Source of the DNA: Flavobacterium sp. A45
Lineage (GTDB): Bacteria; Bacteroidota; Bacteroidia; Flavobacteriales; Flavobacteriaceae
NCBI RefSeq assembly: GCF_002001005.1
Contig: NZ_MUNX01000060.1
Location: 1 to 64,000, forward strand
Reading direction: 5' to 3'
Length of the DNA stretch: 64,000 nt
The position numbers and the translations under genes are program-made. The notes under the pieces are model-generated. The model was not told the origin of the DNA and searched no databases. It was given only the letters and a program-made list of their open reading frames with translations. Shown piece by piece: positions 28,084 through 36,406 of this stretch; within the stretch, counting starts at the first letter, position 1, and every line of letters begins with the position of its first letter.

Positions 28084-28416
28084 ATGATTAAAATACTTCA
28101 AAAATTATTCGGTCTCGGAACAACTACTGACTATGCCGAACTTGTGAAAAAAGGCGCAATTATCCTTGATGTTAGAAGCAAAGGCGAATTTGCAGGAGGA
28201 CACATCAAAGGCTCTATAAACATTCCTGTTGATGTTTTAAAAAACAGTTTGACGCAACTAAAAGACAAAAACAAAACCATAATTACCTGTTGTGCATCGG
28301 GAATGCGAAGCGCTTCGGCCAAAAGCATCCTAAAAACACACGGATATACCGATGTTCATAACGGTGGTGGATGGAACAGTCTTAGAAATAAAATACAAAA
28401 CCATTACAACGGTTAG
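28084..28416 (+). CDS. Rhodanese-like domain protein (second of pair)
   Basis: The 110-residue single rhodanese domain contains DVRSKGEFAGGHIKGSINIPVD and the active-site loop CCASGMRS. It has an extra N-terminal helix (MIKILQKLFGLGTTTDYAEL). It is clearly a paralogue of the preceding gene, so a tandem duplication is likely. The open frame extends upstream into the first gene, but the ATG at 28084, eight bases after its stop, gives the normal domain start. Confidence 0.9.
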   Translation: MIKILQKLFGLGTTTDYAELVKKGAIILDVRSKGEFAGGHIKGSINIPVDVLKNSLTQLKDKNKTIITCCASGMRSASAKSILKTHGYTDVHNGGGWNSLRNKIQNHYNG

Positions 28417-28464
28417 TGAATTTCATTTGAAGCTAGCAACCAAAGTAGCGGATAGCTCGACAGC

Positions 28465-28512
28465 ATTATAAAGAGGGGCGACTAGGCAATACTAGTCAGC
28501 CCTTTTTATAAT
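28465..28512. terminator. Long imperfect hairpin after the rhodanese pair
   Basis: Arms 28465-28485 and 28492-28512 pair over 21 positions with three mismatches around a 6-base loop. It lies 49 bases after the second rhodanese. Its length exceeds that of other terminators in the window, so it could also be a small mobile-element relic. Confidence 0.5.
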
Positions 28513-28557
28513 GGTGGCATACCCATACGAGCATTACAGAACTGATGAATTAAACGA

Positions 28558-28588
28558 TTTGAAAATCAAACAAAAAAATCTAAATTTG
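28558..28588 (+). promoter_or_regulatory. Promoter of the YdjC-like gene
   Basis: TAAATTTG (28581-28588) and TTTG (28558-28561) are spaced 19 bases apart; the ATG follows at 28606. Confidence 0.7.
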
Positions 28589-28605
28589 GATAAAACTGAC
28601 TAAAA

Positions 28606-29469
28606 ATGAATTTAGCACAAAAACTAGGATACCCAAAAGATGCCAAATTATTAATCATTCATGCCGATGACGCAGGATTATCACATTCTGAAAACCGAGC
28701 CACTACGCAAGCACTCAAAAACGGAACAATCAATTCATACAGTATAATGGTACCTTGTCCAGGTTTTAACGAAATAGCAACGTTTGCTAAAGACAATCCG
28801 CAATTTGATAATGGAGTACACTTAACACTAACCTGTGAATGGGAAAATTATAAATTTGGTCCCGTTTTACCCATTTCCGAAGTACCGAGTTTGGTAGATC
28901 AAAATGGTCATTTTTATAAAAACAGAACCGACTTTAAAAACAACGCAAAAGCAGAGGAAGCCAAAAAAGAACTTACGGCTCAAATCGAAACAGCATTGCA
29001 ATTCGGGTTACAGCCAACACACCTCGATTCGCATATGTGCAGCGTAGGTGTTACGCCCGAATTTTTAGAAATCTATATCGATTTGGGAAAGGCCTACGAT
29101 TTACCTGTTTTTATAAACAAATCATTTATTGAATCTATAAGTTTATCCGAGGAGCCATATGATTTTAAGGATTCTATTTTATCCGATACTCTTCTTATCG
29201 GTAATTTTTCAGATTTTAAAAAAGGAGAACTCAAAAACTCGTATGAAAAAGCTTTAGACACTATACAAGCCGGTTTCAATGTTTTTTTGCTTCATCCCGC
29301 ATTTGATGATGAAGAAATGCAAAATATCACAATAAACCACCCCAATTTTGGATCTGAATGGAGACAAATCGATTTTGATTATTTTACAAGTCAGGAATGC
29401 AAATCAAAACTCGAAGAAAACAAAATTCAGTTAATAACTTGGGAAGACATAAAAAATATTAAAAAATAG
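28606..29469 (+). CDS. YdjC/ChbG-family carbohydrate deacetylase
   Basis: The 287-residue protein has the family start [19 protein letters not shown] with the metal-binding Asp pair, [25 protein letters not shown] and [11 protein letters not shown] with the His ligands. ChbG relatives deacetylate chitooligosaccharides or similar acetylated sugars. No signal peptide is seen, so a cytoplasmic role in sugar use is likely; the substrate is not predictable. Confidence 0.88.
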   Translation: MNLAQKLGYPKDAKLLIIHADDAGLSHSENRATTQALKNGTINSYSIMVPCPGFNEIATFAKDNPQFDNGVHLTLTCEWENYKFGPVLPISEVPSLVDQNGHFYKNRTDFKNNAKAEEAKKELTAQIETALQFGLQPTHLDSHMCSVGVTPEFLEIYIDLGKAYDLPVFINKSFIESISLSEEPYDFKDSILSDTLLIGNFSDFKKGELKNSYEKALDTIQAGFNVFLLHPAFDDEEMQNITINHPNFGSEWRQIDFDYFTSQECKSKLEENKIQLITWEDIKNIKK

Positions 29470-29549
29470 ATTTTCTAAGGTTTTATTGCCAATGAAATTG
29501 AAATTTCTCACTAAAATTGCTTTTGTCATTGAAATTGCTCTTAAAATCA

Positions 29550-29581
29550 TTTGCCTCCCCGCAAAATAAAAATTACTTTTG
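29550..29581 (+). promoter_or_regulatory. Promoter of the transketolase operon
   Basis: TACTTTTG (29574-29581) and TTTG (29550-29553) are spaced 20 bases apart, 25 bases before the ATG at 29607. Confidence 0.75.
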
Positions 29582-29606
29582 CAGCAGTTTAACTTTTACA
29601 CACAAA

Positions 29607-30461
29607 ATGAAGCCTAACACACAACAATTAAACGATTTAACTATCCAAGTAAGAAGAGACATTCTTCGAATGGTTCACGCTGTCAATTCAGGTCACCCAG
29701 GGGGATCTCTAGGATGTACAGAATTTTTAGTGGCCTTGTACCAAAACCTTATGGATCGCAAGGAAGGATTTGACATGGACGGAATTGGAGAAGATTTATT
29801 CTTCCTTTCAAATGGACATATTTCGCCAGTATTCTACAGCGTTTTGGCCAGAAGCGGTTATTTTCCAGTAGAGGAATTAGCTACTTTCCGTTTGATCAAC
29901 ACAAGATTACAAGGGCACCCAACGACTCATGACAATTTACCTGGAGTACGTATTGCTTCTGGTTCATTGGGACAAGGATTATCTGTTGCAATTGGTGCGG
30001 CTCAGGCTAAAAAACTGAACAATTGTAATCATATCGTTTACACCCTTCACGGTGACGGTGAGTTACAGGAAGGTCAAAACTGGGAAGCGATTATGTATGC
30101 ATCTGCTAAAAAAGTAGATAATCTTATAGCTACTGTTGACCTTAACGGAAAACAAATCGATGGTACTACTGACGAAGTTTTGGCAATGGGAAGCATTCGC
30201 GCTAAATTCGAAGCTTTTGATTGGGAGGTTATTGAAATTACCAAAGGAAATGACATTGAAGCTATCATTGGAGGAATGAATGAAGCAAAAGCAAGAACTG
30301 GAAAAGGAAAACCAGTTTGCGTATTACTTCATACTGAAATGGGTAACGGTGTAGATTATATGATGTACAGTCATGCTTGGCATGGTAAAGCGCCAAATGA
30401 TGCACAGCTTGCAAATGCTTTGGAACAAAATTATAATACTGGAGGTAATACAGATTATTAA
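29607..30461 (+). CDS. Transketolase, N-terminal (thiamine-diphosphate) subunit
   Basis: The 284-residue protein covers the ThDP-binding half of transketolase: NSGHPGGSLGCTEFLVALY, GSLGQGLSVAIGAA and HGDGELQEGQNWEA with the ThDP/Mg motif GDGE. It acts in the pentose phosphate pathway. Here the enzyme is split in two genes; the C-terminal half follows 64 bases later. The ATG at 29607 is chosen over an upstream in-frame start because the promoter at 29574-29581 lies inside that extension. Confidence 0.95.
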   Translation: MKPNTQQLNDLTIQVRRDILRMVHAVNSGHPGGSLGCTEFLVALYQNLMDRKEGFDMDGIGEDLFFLSNGHISPVFYSVLARSGYFPVEELATFRLINTRLQGHPTTHDNLPGVRIASGSLGQGLSVAIGAAQAKKLNNCNHIVYTLHGDGELQEGQNWEAIMYASAKKVDNLIATVDLNGKQIDGTTDEVLAMGSIRAKFEAFDWEVIEITKGNDIEAIIGGMNEAKARTGKGKPVCVLLHTEMGNGVDYMMYSHAWHGKAPNDAQLANALEQNYNTGGNTDY

Positions 30462-30525
30462 TTAGTTTGCAGTATTCAGATTTTAGTATTCAGTAATGAA
30501 TGCATTCAACTTTTTAAAATAAGAA

Positions 30526-31479
30526 ATGAAAAAATATACAAATACAGGAAGTAAAGATACTCGTTCGGGTTTTGGAGCGGGAATGACTGAATTGGGTCAA
30601 AAGAATGAAAACGTTGTGGCACTTTGTGCTGATTTAATTGGATCATTGAAATTTGATGATTTCAAGAAAAATCACCCAGAGCGTTTTTTCCAAATTGGAA
30701 TTGCAGAAGCAAACATGATTGGAATTGCTGCAGGATTAACTATTGGAGGGAAAATTCCTTTCACTGGAACTTTTGCTAACTTTTCTACAGGAAGAGTTTA
30801 TGACCAAATTCGTCAATCTGTTGCTTATTCCGATAAAAATGTGAAAATTTGTGCTTCTCACGCAGGATTGACTCTTGGAGAAGATGGAGCAACTCACCAA
30901 ATCTTGGAAGACATTGGATTAATGAAAATGTTACCTGGAATGACTGTAATCAACACTTGTGATTACAACCAAACCAAAGCGGCTACATTAGCTCTTGCTG
31001 ATCACCATGGCCCAGCTTACTTGCGTTTTGGTCGTCCGGTTGTGCCTAATTTCATGCCAGCTGACGAGCCTTTCGTAATTGGAAAAGCGATTCTTTTAAG
31101 CGAAGGTACTGATGTAACAATTGTTGCTACTGGACATTTAGTTTGGGAAGCTCTTATTGCTGCTGAAGCTTTGGAGGCTAAAGGTATTTCTGCCGAAGTA
31201 ATCAATATCCACACCATTAAACCATTGGACGAAGAAGCGATTCTAAAATCATTGGCAAAAACCAAATGTATCGTTACTGCCGAAGAGCATAACATCCTTG
31301 GAGGTCTTGGAGAAAGCGTTTCTAGAGTTCTAGCATTGCACCAACCAGCTCCACAAGAGTTTGTTGCCGTTAATGACAGTTTTGGAGAGTCTGGAACACC
31401 AGATCAATTAATGGAAAAATACAAATTGAACAATCAAGCGATTGTTGAAGCTGTAGAAAGAGTGATCAAAAGAAAGTAA
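30526..31479 (+). CDS. Transketolase, C-terminal subunit
   Basis: The 317-residue protein has the pyrimidine-binding domain (LGQKNENVVALCADLIGS, FQIGIAEANMIGIAAGLT, HAGLTLGEDGATHQ) and the C-terminal transketolase domain (VATGHLVWEALIAAEAL). With the N-terminal subunit it forms a two-gene transketolase. A hairpin terminator follows at 31501. Confidence 0.95.
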   Translation: MKKYTNTGSKDTRSGFGAGMTELGQKNENVVALCADLIGSLKFDDFKKNHPERFFQIGIAEANMIGIAAGLTIGGKIPFTGTFANFSTGRVYDQIRQSVAYSDKNVKICASHAGLTLGEDGATHQILEDIGLMKMLPGMTVINTCDYNQTKAATLALADHHGPAYLRFGRPVVPNFMPADEPFVIGKAILLSEGTDVTIVATGHLVWEALIAAEALEAKGISAEVINIHTIKPLDEEAILKSLAKTKCIVTAEEHNILGGLGESVSRVLALHQPAPQEFVAVNDSFGESGTPDQLMEKYKLNNQAIVEAVERVIKRK

Positions 31480-31500
31480 TTCTTTCCCTAATAAATTACA

Positions 31501-31544
31501 AAATCCCATCTCGTTGTAAAAAATGAGATGGGATTTTTTTTATA
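31501..31544 (+). terminator. Terminator of the transketolase operon
   Basis: AAATCCCATCTC (31501-31512) and GAGATGGGATTT (31525-31536) form a perfect 12-bp stem followed by a T-run. Confidence 0.92.
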
Positions 31545-31610
31545 AGTCTGTCTAGTCCTGAAATAGTTATCCTTATGCAAAAACATGAAAAGACACGTTA
31601 AATCCATTCT

Positions 31611-31650
31611 AAAAAAAAAAAAAAACCATTTGCCTGTTTTTGACAAATGG
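31611..31650 (-). terminator. Terminator of the 31670-32698 gene with a 15-base A/T run
   Basis: On the minus strand a 7-bp stem (CCATTTG/CAAATGG, 31644-31650 with 31626-31632) is followed by an uninterrupted run of 15 T (complement of 31611-31625). Confidence 0.75.
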
Positions 31651-31669
31651 GATTTTGTTTACTATTTTG

Positions 31670-32698
31670 TTATTGACTCATTTTGATGCAATTTTTATCC
31701 AAATGCCTTTTAATTCTGTCTGGATTTGTTTGATTACCTGAACAATCTGGAATTAAATCAAAGGGGTAAATTTTACCAAAAGCATCTTTTACCTCTCCTT
31801 GAGTCGCATAATCATCACCATCATCATCTCTATCCAAAAAGTCTGGAATTTCATCTCCATCTGTATCGTCTGGATTGGAAGTAGCTCCAGTTTGCAATTC
31901 CCCCTTAGTCCACATATACCCATCTCCATCTCTATCTTCTTGAAAAGACTTAACACCATCAGGCACAGCAACAGATTCTATTCCCGACATATAAAACTCA
32001 TGATCCAAACGTTCAAGAGATAATAATTTCACATTAAAAACCATAGGAGAATAAGCTGGAATACCTGTTCTAGCTACATTATAATAACCCAACCCTGAAG
32101 GAATAAACATTACAGCTGCACCAAAATCACTGTAAGAAACAGTTCCATCTGGATTTGTTTTATATGTTCCGGCTTTCAATTGCGGAAAAATTTCCTTCCA
32201 ACCCCTTACAGTACTATATAAATCATAAATTTTATTTGGCGATTTAACCTCCTCAAATAATGTTGATTTAATTGTAGTAACACTTGAAACCGTTTCACTT
32301 GACAAATATTCACCTCTATAGGCAGCCCATACCCCATCAACATTACAGGGAGATTCTCCAACACCTTCTCTCAATACTAAATAATACAAAACATATTCAA
32401 TTCCGTGAACCTTAACTATCCTACTTTTCAATGGGTATGTATTTTGATCCCAAATTGATACTGTATGATCAGCATCTAATTTTGCAATAGTAATATCCTG
32501 ATCATTTACAGCACCCGGATTATTCACAACAGTTATATAGTTTGCTTTCAAATAACTTTCAATAGTAGCAATGTCTATAGGATACTGCTCAGCATAAGGT
32601 TTTGGCGGAGTTACTTCTACATTATTATCATCTTTATTACATGAAATCATTGTAATGGTAGCAATCAATAAAATAAAATAAAACTTAATTTTGCTCAT
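31670..32698 (-). CDS. Lipoprotein with FKBP-like domain and calcium-binding type-3 repeats
   Basis: The 342-residue protein has a lipoprotein signal ending in TMISC (Cys near residue 20, followed by NKDDN). A central region (AYRGEYLSSETVSS, GWKEIFPQLKAGTYK, MFIPSGLGYYNVARTGIPAYSPMVFNVKLL) resembles FKBP-type prolyl isomerases of Bacteroidota. Near residues 275-310 there are Asp-rich DRDGDGY and DTDGDEIPDFLDRDDDGD loops like thrombospondin type-3 repeats. Isomerase activity is unproven. The ATG at 32698 puts the signal peptide at the N-terminus. Confidence 0.8.
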   Translation of the reverse strand: MSKIKFYFILLIATITMISCNKDDNNVEVTPPKPYAEQYPIDIATIESYLKANYITVVNNPGAVNDQDITIAKLDADHTVSIWDQNTYPLKSRIVKVHGIEYVLYYLVLREGVGESPCNVDGVWAAYRGEYLSSETVSSVTTIKSTLFEEVKSPNKIYDLYSTVRGWKEIFPQLKAGTYKTNPDGTVSYSDFGAAVMFIPSGLGYYNVARTGIPAYSPMVFNVKLLSLERLDHEFYMSGIESVAVPDGVKSFQEDRDGDGYMWTKGELQTGATSNPDDTDGDEIPDFLDRDDDGDDYATQGEVKDAFGKIYPFDLIPDCSGNQTNPDRIKRHLDKNCIKMSQ

Positions 32699-32719
32699 TA
32701 TTAGGTATAGTTTAAGTCG

Positions 32720-32746
32720 CAAATATACATTAATGATTTACTTTTG
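32720..32746. promoter_or_regulatory. Closely spaced divergent promoters
   Basis: A minus-strand TATATTTG -7 box (complement of 32720-32727) serves the lipoprotein gene. A plus-strand TACTTTTG (32739-32746) serves the S4 protein gene. They are only 11 bases apart, so their polymerase footprints must overlap. Confidence 0.5.
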
Positions 32747-32777
32747 TAAAGTATTTAACTCCGATTTTAGAAAATTC

Positions 32778-33167
32778 ATGAGAATAGACAAATATTTATG
32801 GTGTGTTCGGTATTACAAAACCAGAAATATGGTAACCGAGGCTTGCAAAAAAAATCACATCACTGTAAATGGCATGGTAGCCAAACCATCTAAGGAAGTT
32901 TTTCCTACTGATAAAATTACTTTTAGAAAAGATCAAATCACACAAATTATTACCGTTCTTGACATTCCCGATAATCGTGTGGGTGCCAAACTCGTTGATA
33001 TCTATCGAAAAAATGAAACTCCAGCCGAAGCTTACGCTCATTTAGAATTATTAAAACTATCCAAAGAGCATTATAGAAAAAACGGAACCGGAAGACCCAC
33101 CAAAAAAGACAGAAGAGACATTGATGAATTTGGAAATGAAATAAAAGACGAAGACGAAATAGACTAA
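32778..33167 (+). CDS. S4-domain RNA-binding protein, Hsp15-like
   Basis: The 129-residue protein has an N-terminal S4 domain (MRIDKYLWCVRYYKTRNMVTE, then ITVNGMVAKPSKEVFPTDKI) and a basic tail with GRPTKKDRRDIDEF. Hsp15 (HslR) binds stalled 50S-nascent-chain complexes in E. coli; this match is to the family only. The ATG at 32778 gives the normal S4 start; an extension upstream would cover the promoter. Confidence 0.88.
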   Translation: MRIDKYLWCVRYYKTRNMVTEACKKNHITVNGMVAKPSKEVFPTDKITFRKDQITQIITVLDIPDNRVGAKLVDIYRKNETPAEAYAHLELLKLSKEHYRKNGTGRPTKKDRRDIDEFGNEIKDEDEID

Positions 33168-33231
33168 AATATTCAGTTTCTCTTTTCAGTTTTGAAACTG
33201 GATTTAATGATCAAAATTCGTCTAACTTTTT

Positions 33232-33239
33232 TATCTTTG
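33232..33239 (+). promoter_or_regulatory. -7 box of the phosphoribosyltransferase gene
   Basis: TATCTTTG lies 20 bases before the ATG at 33259. No convincing TTG element is seen at the right distance. Confidence 0.5.
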
Positions 33240-33258
33240 AAAAAAATAACAATACGCC

Positions 33259-33759
33259 ATGAGCAAAAATATTATTCTCACCAATCAACAAATTGAACAC
33301 ACCACCAAAAGAATAGCCTACCAGATCTATGAAACTTTTGTGGAGGAAGAAGAAATTGTGATAGCTGGAATTACCACAAATGGCTTTATTTTTGCCGAAA
33401 AAATTGCTCAAATATTATCTACTATCTCACCTACAAAAATTTCGCTTTGCGAAGTTCATATCAACAAACAAAATCCAGAACTACCAATAACCACTTCTTT
33501 AACAAAGGAACAATACAGTAATAAAGGCTTAATACTTGTAGACGACGTATTGAGTTCTGGAACAACTCTAATATATGCGGTAAGACATTTTTTGGATGTT
33601 CCTTTAAAAAAGTTCAAAACAGTTGTTCTTGTAGACCGCAATCATAAAAAATTCCCTATCAAAGCCGATTTTAAAGGAATATCACTTTCTACTTCCCTAT
33701 TGGAACATGTAGATGTTGTTTTTGACAACAATGGCGACAGCTATGCCAGTTTAAGCTAA
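33259..33759 (+). CDS. Phosphoribosyltransferase-family protein (PyrR-like)
   Basis: The 166-residue protein has the PRPP-binding motif GLILVDDVLSSGTTL near residue 95 and the type-I PRTase layout with GITTNGFIFAEKIAQIL earlier. It resembles the PyrR/uracil PRTase-like proteins of Bacteroidota; the base used is not certain. Its end overlaps the end of the convergent shikimate kinase gene by nine bases. Confidence 0.85.
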   Translation: MSKNIILTNQQIEHTTKRIAYQIYETFVEEEEIVIAGITTNGFIFAEKIAQILSTISPTKISLCEVHINKQNPELPITTSLTKEQYSNKGLILVDDVLSSGTTLIYAVRHFLDVPLKKFKTVVLVDRNHKKFPIKADFKGISLSTSLLEHVDVVFDNNGDSYASLS

Positions 33760-34269
33760 TATATTTAAAATATCATTTACCGTTTCCTCTATAGATTTAT
33801 CATCAACATTCACTTTGTGCTGCGCTTGATTGTAATAGAAGCTTCTGTCAAAAAGATGCTTGGCTATAAATTCTCTCATTTCCTCTTCGCTTTTATCAGC
33901 AATAAGTGGTCTTTTACTCTTATTAGACACCAATCTATTGAATAATGTATCTATCGATGCTTTTAAATAAATAGAAGTCACATCATCACCTATTAACAAT
34001 TCATGATTATTAGCATAACAAGGTGTCCCACCTCCTAGTCCAATAATAATTTGCTTCGGAGAATTCAACAATTCAACAAAATAAGTATGTTCTAATTTCC
34101 TAAAATAGATTTCACCATGATCTTCAAAAATCTTTTTGATGGACATTTTTTCATTTTTTTCGATATATTCATCGAGATCAACATAGGGAATAGACACCAT
34201 TCCCGAAAGCTTTTGAGCGATTGTAGACTTACCACAACCCATATAACCTAATAATATAATTTTTTTCAT
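33751..34269 (-). CDS. aroK: Shikimate kinase
   Basis: The enzyme phosphorylates shikimate in the aromatic amino acid pathway. The 172-residue protein has the P-loop LLGYMGCGKSTIAQKL, the shikimate-binding DLDEYIE and GLGGGTPC motifs, and the lid Arg in SNKSKRPLI. A TAAATTTG -7 box lies at 34321-34328 on the minus strand, facing the tRNA promoter. Confidence 0.95.
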   Translation of the reverse strand: MKKIILLGYMGCGKSTIAQKLSGMVSIPYVDLDEYIEKNEKMSIKKIFEDHGEIYFRKLEHTYFVELLNSPKQIIIGLGGGTPCYANNHELLIGDDVTSIYLKASIDTLFNRLVSNKSKRPLIADKSEEEMREFIAKHLFDRSFYYNQAQHKVNVDDKSIEETVNDILNILA

Positions 34270-34340
34270 TTGAATAAGCCCTTACAAATTAAGGCGTTAA
34301 GATTATTTATTTAAAAAAGACAAATTTATAATAAAATAGC

Positions 34341-34372
34341 TTGGAAACTTCGAAAAAAAGTCCTTATATTTG
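34341..34372 (+). promoter_or_regulatory. Promoter of the tRNA-Lys cluster
   Basis: A TATATTTG -7 box (34365-34372) and TTG (34341-34343) are spaced 21 bases apart. The start region continues CACCCGC, the same GC-rich sequence as at the rrn promoters. Confidence 0.75.
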
Positions 34373-34396
34373 CACCCGCATTCAAGGAAAGAATAT

Positions 34397-34469
34397 GACT
34401 CGATAGCTCAGTTGGTAGAGCACATCACTTTTAATGATGGGGTCCTGGGTTCGAGCCCCAGTCGGGTCA
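34397..34469 (+). tRNA. tRNA-Lys (TTT), copy 1
   Basis: The 73-base cloverleaf has acceptor stem GACTCGA/TCGGGTC, D-arm GCTCAGTTGGTAGAGC, anticodon loop CTTTTAA (anticodon TTT) and T-arm CTGGGTTCGAGCCCCAG. CCA is not encoded. Confidence 0.97.
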
Positions 34470-34507
34470 CAATTTTAGTGATCAACACATAATTTCCTTG
34501 AAGCAAT

Positions 34508-34580
34508 GACTCGATAGCTCAGTTGGTAGAGCACATCACTTTTAATGATGGGGTCCTGGGTTCGAGCCCCAGTCGGGTCA
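34508..34580 (+). tRNA. tRNA-Lys (TTT), copy 2
   Basis: All 73 bases are identical to copy 1, which ends 38 bases upstream, so this is a tandem duplication. A terminator follows directly. Confidence 0.97.
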
Positions 34581-36221
34581 CAAAAGGTCGAGTAATTTAT
34601 TACTTGACCTTTTATTTTTTATGGCCACGTGGAGAAACGGTAGACTTGCCATCTTGAGGGGGTGGTGCTCGTAAGGGCGTGTGGGTTCAAATCCCACCGT
34701 GGTCACTTGATGGGACAAAGAAGAAATATTCTTCTTTGTCCCATTTTTATTTGGGTCTAAACCGCTATTAATTATATAAATAATCTTCACAACTTCATTT
34801 ATCCTAGTGGTTCGAAACTCATTTTCTTGAATTGTGAAGTTTTCGGGGAATATCGAACCAATCAAATCTCTAGATTTCATTAAATCTTCGGTATTCCAGC
34901 ACTTATCAAGCTTTAGGAGGTTTTTGATTCCAACTTTAAGTAAATCATTTAAATCTACCTGATTTTCATTTAAAGCAGACAATTTTAAATCCAATCTATT
35001 TATTTTAACATCATAGTCCTCTTTCATTTCAATATAATCTTTTACCCCTAATTGTTGAGAAGCCAAAAGATCCCTAATGTATGAAAGTCGCTTCTCGTAT
35101 TCTTTAAGCTCTGAAATTACTCTTTGTTTTTCCTCTTGACTCTCTTTTGTGTTTTCCTTGAAACACTCGTTCATTATTCGAACATAGAGTTTTTCAAATT
35201 CAACTTTAGGAATATAGATATTCAAATTCTCCAAAAAAATATTATTTGCCGTTATTGAACTAATACGATAAGTACAACCTTTACGGCAGTGGTAATAAGA
35301 GTAGTAATTGTTTCTCCCTTTAGAAATACTTGCAGTTAACATATTCTCGCATTTAGGACACTTAAAAAAGCCTCTCAAAGGAAATGGTTCATTGGTCACT
35401 ACTTTTGTTCTAAAGTTCTTTCTTCGACCATCAAGAACATCTTGGGCAAGATAAAACAGTGTTTGTGACACTAATGGTTCGTGTGTGCCAATAACAAAAC
35501 GTTTTTCTTCATCTTTATACTTAGGAATTAAGATCTTTCCGCAATAAAGCGGATTACGAATCAATCTCCAAAAATTATTCTTACTCGCCTTGAGTCCTTT
35601 TTTCTTGGCTTGAATAAAAACTTGTTCAGTATTAAAAACACCTTTGGATATTTCATGGAAAGCCCATTTAATAATACTTGCCTCTGGTTCATCAAATGCA
35701 ATATACTTTTTGCCATCCTCAGTTATTTTATTTACATAACCAGAAGGAGCCAGTCCCATATATCTACCTTCTTTCCTTGCTCTTCTCATGCCATGAAAAG
35801 TATTTAAGGCTCTTCTATCATTCTCAACTTCGGGAGCTGCAAGATAAAATGCCAGCATCATTTTATTCTCAGGAATGGCAAGATCCAAAGGCTGTTCTAT
35901 TGCCTGTGGCTCTACCCCTAACTTTCTTAATATACTTATCATTTGATAGGCATCACCAGCATTTCTGCTAAATCGATCCCATTTGGTAAAAAGTACTAAA
36001 TCAGACTTGTTTTTCAACTTTTTCAAATTAACCAATAGTTTTTTCCATTGTGGTCTATTGAATGTCTTTGCTGAATGATCTTCGTAAATAACATCCCTTA
36101 TCTCAATTGCATGTATCTCACAGTACTTTACGAGCATTTCTTCTTGATTTCTTTGGGAATATCCCCTGTCCGCCTGTTCGTCCGTACTTACTCTGACATA
36201 TAGATCTGCTATCTTTCTCAT
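34578..36221 (-). CDS. Large serine recombinase (site-specific integrase)
   Basis: The 547-residue frame begins with a resolvase domain (YVRVSTDEQ, catalytic Ser12; KWDRFSRNAGDAYQ). It continues with a Recombinase domain (GLAPSGYVN, NPLYCGKILIPKY), a zinc ribbon (CPKCENML with HCRKGC, near residues 292-320) and a coiled coil (about 355-430). Such enzymes integrate and excise mobile elements. Codons after about residue 495 read through a terminator hairpin and then antisense through tRNA-Leu (TTVGFEPTRPYEHHPLK), so that tail is an accident of the integration site. The catalytic core is intact. Confidence 0.92.
   Translation of the reverse strand: MRKIADLYVRVSTDEQADRGYSQRNQEEMLVKYCEIHAIEIRDVIYEDHSAKTFNRPQWKKLLVNLKKLKNKSDLVLFTKWDRFSRNAGDAYQMISILRKLGVEPQAIEQPLDLAIPENKMMLAFYLAAPEVENDRRALNTFHGMRRARKEGRYMGLAPSGYVNKITEDGKKYIAFDEPEASIIKWAFHEISKGVFNTEQVFIQAKKKGLKASKNNFWRLIRNPLYCGKILIPKYKDEEKRFVIGTHEPLVSQTLFYLAQDVLDGRRKNFRTKVVTNEPFPLRGFFKCPKCENMLTASISKGRNNYYSYYHCRKGCTYRISSITANNIFLENLNIYIPKVEFEKLYVRIMNECFKENTKESQEEKQRVISELKEYEKRLSYIRDLLASQQLGVKDYIEMKEDYDVKINRLDLKLSALNENQVDLNDLLKVGIKNLLKLDKCWNTEDLMKSRDLIGSIFPENFTIQENEFRTTRINEVVKIIYIINSGLDPNKNGTKKNISSLSHQVTTVGFEPTRPYEHHPLKMASLPFLHVAIKNKRSSNKLLDLL
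34582..34620 (+). terminator. Terminator after tRNA-Lys
   Basis: Arms 34582-34595 and 34600-34613 pair over 14 bp (one G-T) around a TTTA loop and are followed by a T-rich tail, two bases after the tRNA. Confidence 0.88.
34623..34705 (+). tRNA. tRNA-Leu (GAG), integration site of the neighbouring element
   Basis: The 83-base class II tRNA has acceptor stem GGCCACG/CGTGGTC, anticodon stem CCATC/GGTGG around loop TTGAGGG (anticodon GAG), a long variable arm and T-arm GTGGGTTCAAATCCCAC. Its full length is also read antisense as the C-terminus of the serine recombinase at 34578-36221, as expected when an element has integrated next to or into the tRNA. Confidence 0.95.
34710..34749. terminator. 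Perfect 16-bp hairpin after tRNA-Leu
   Basis: Arms 34710-34725 and 34729-34744 are perfectly complementary around a 3-base loop, with a T-run following. It terminates tRNA-Leu and lies within the reading frame of the convergent serine recombinase. Confidence 0.88.
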
Positions 36222-36405
36222 CTTTTTGATTTAAATAGTTGGAAATTGTTAGGTTTGCTAGTTTTCTTAAAAACTCCAAGATTAATCCTGCTTGGCCAAG
36301 TGTTACATCTACATTCTCTTTTTTTAGCATTTTCACAGCTTGCTCCGCTGTTAATTTTCCTCTTTCATTCTCATCGTCATTTCTCATTTGTAAAGTCCCC
36401 TCCAT
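36118..36405 (-). CDS. Small companion protein of the recombinase, unknown
   Basis: The 95-residue frame contains KLTAEQAVKMLKKENVDVTL and LILEFLRKLANLTISNYL, a helical segment I associate with small ORFs upstream of Bacteroidota serine recombinases. It overlaps the recombinase start by 104 bases, so its C-terminus after about residue 60 is dual-coding or unimportant. A terminator-like hairpin ends three bases before the first ATG. Met7 (36387) is a possible alternative start. A role as accessory or excision factor is guesswork. Confidence 0.6.
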   Translation of the reverse strand: MEGTLQMRNDDENERGKLTAEQAVKMLKKENVDVTLGQAGLILEFLRKLANLTISNYLNQKDEKDSRSICQSKYGRTGGQGIFPKKSRRNARKVL

Positions 36406-36406
36406 T

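Noticed and set aside
29517..29606. Extended N-terminus of the transketolase subunit
   Set aside because: A good promoter lies inside the extension and the family starts at the ATG at 29607.
31611..31625. A15 run as a phase-variation tract
   Set aside because: It lies outside coding sequence in a terminator, so slippage would not switch a gene.
34578..34730. Treating the recombinase tail as a functional domain
   Set aside because: It is the antisense translation of tRNA-Leu and its terminator.
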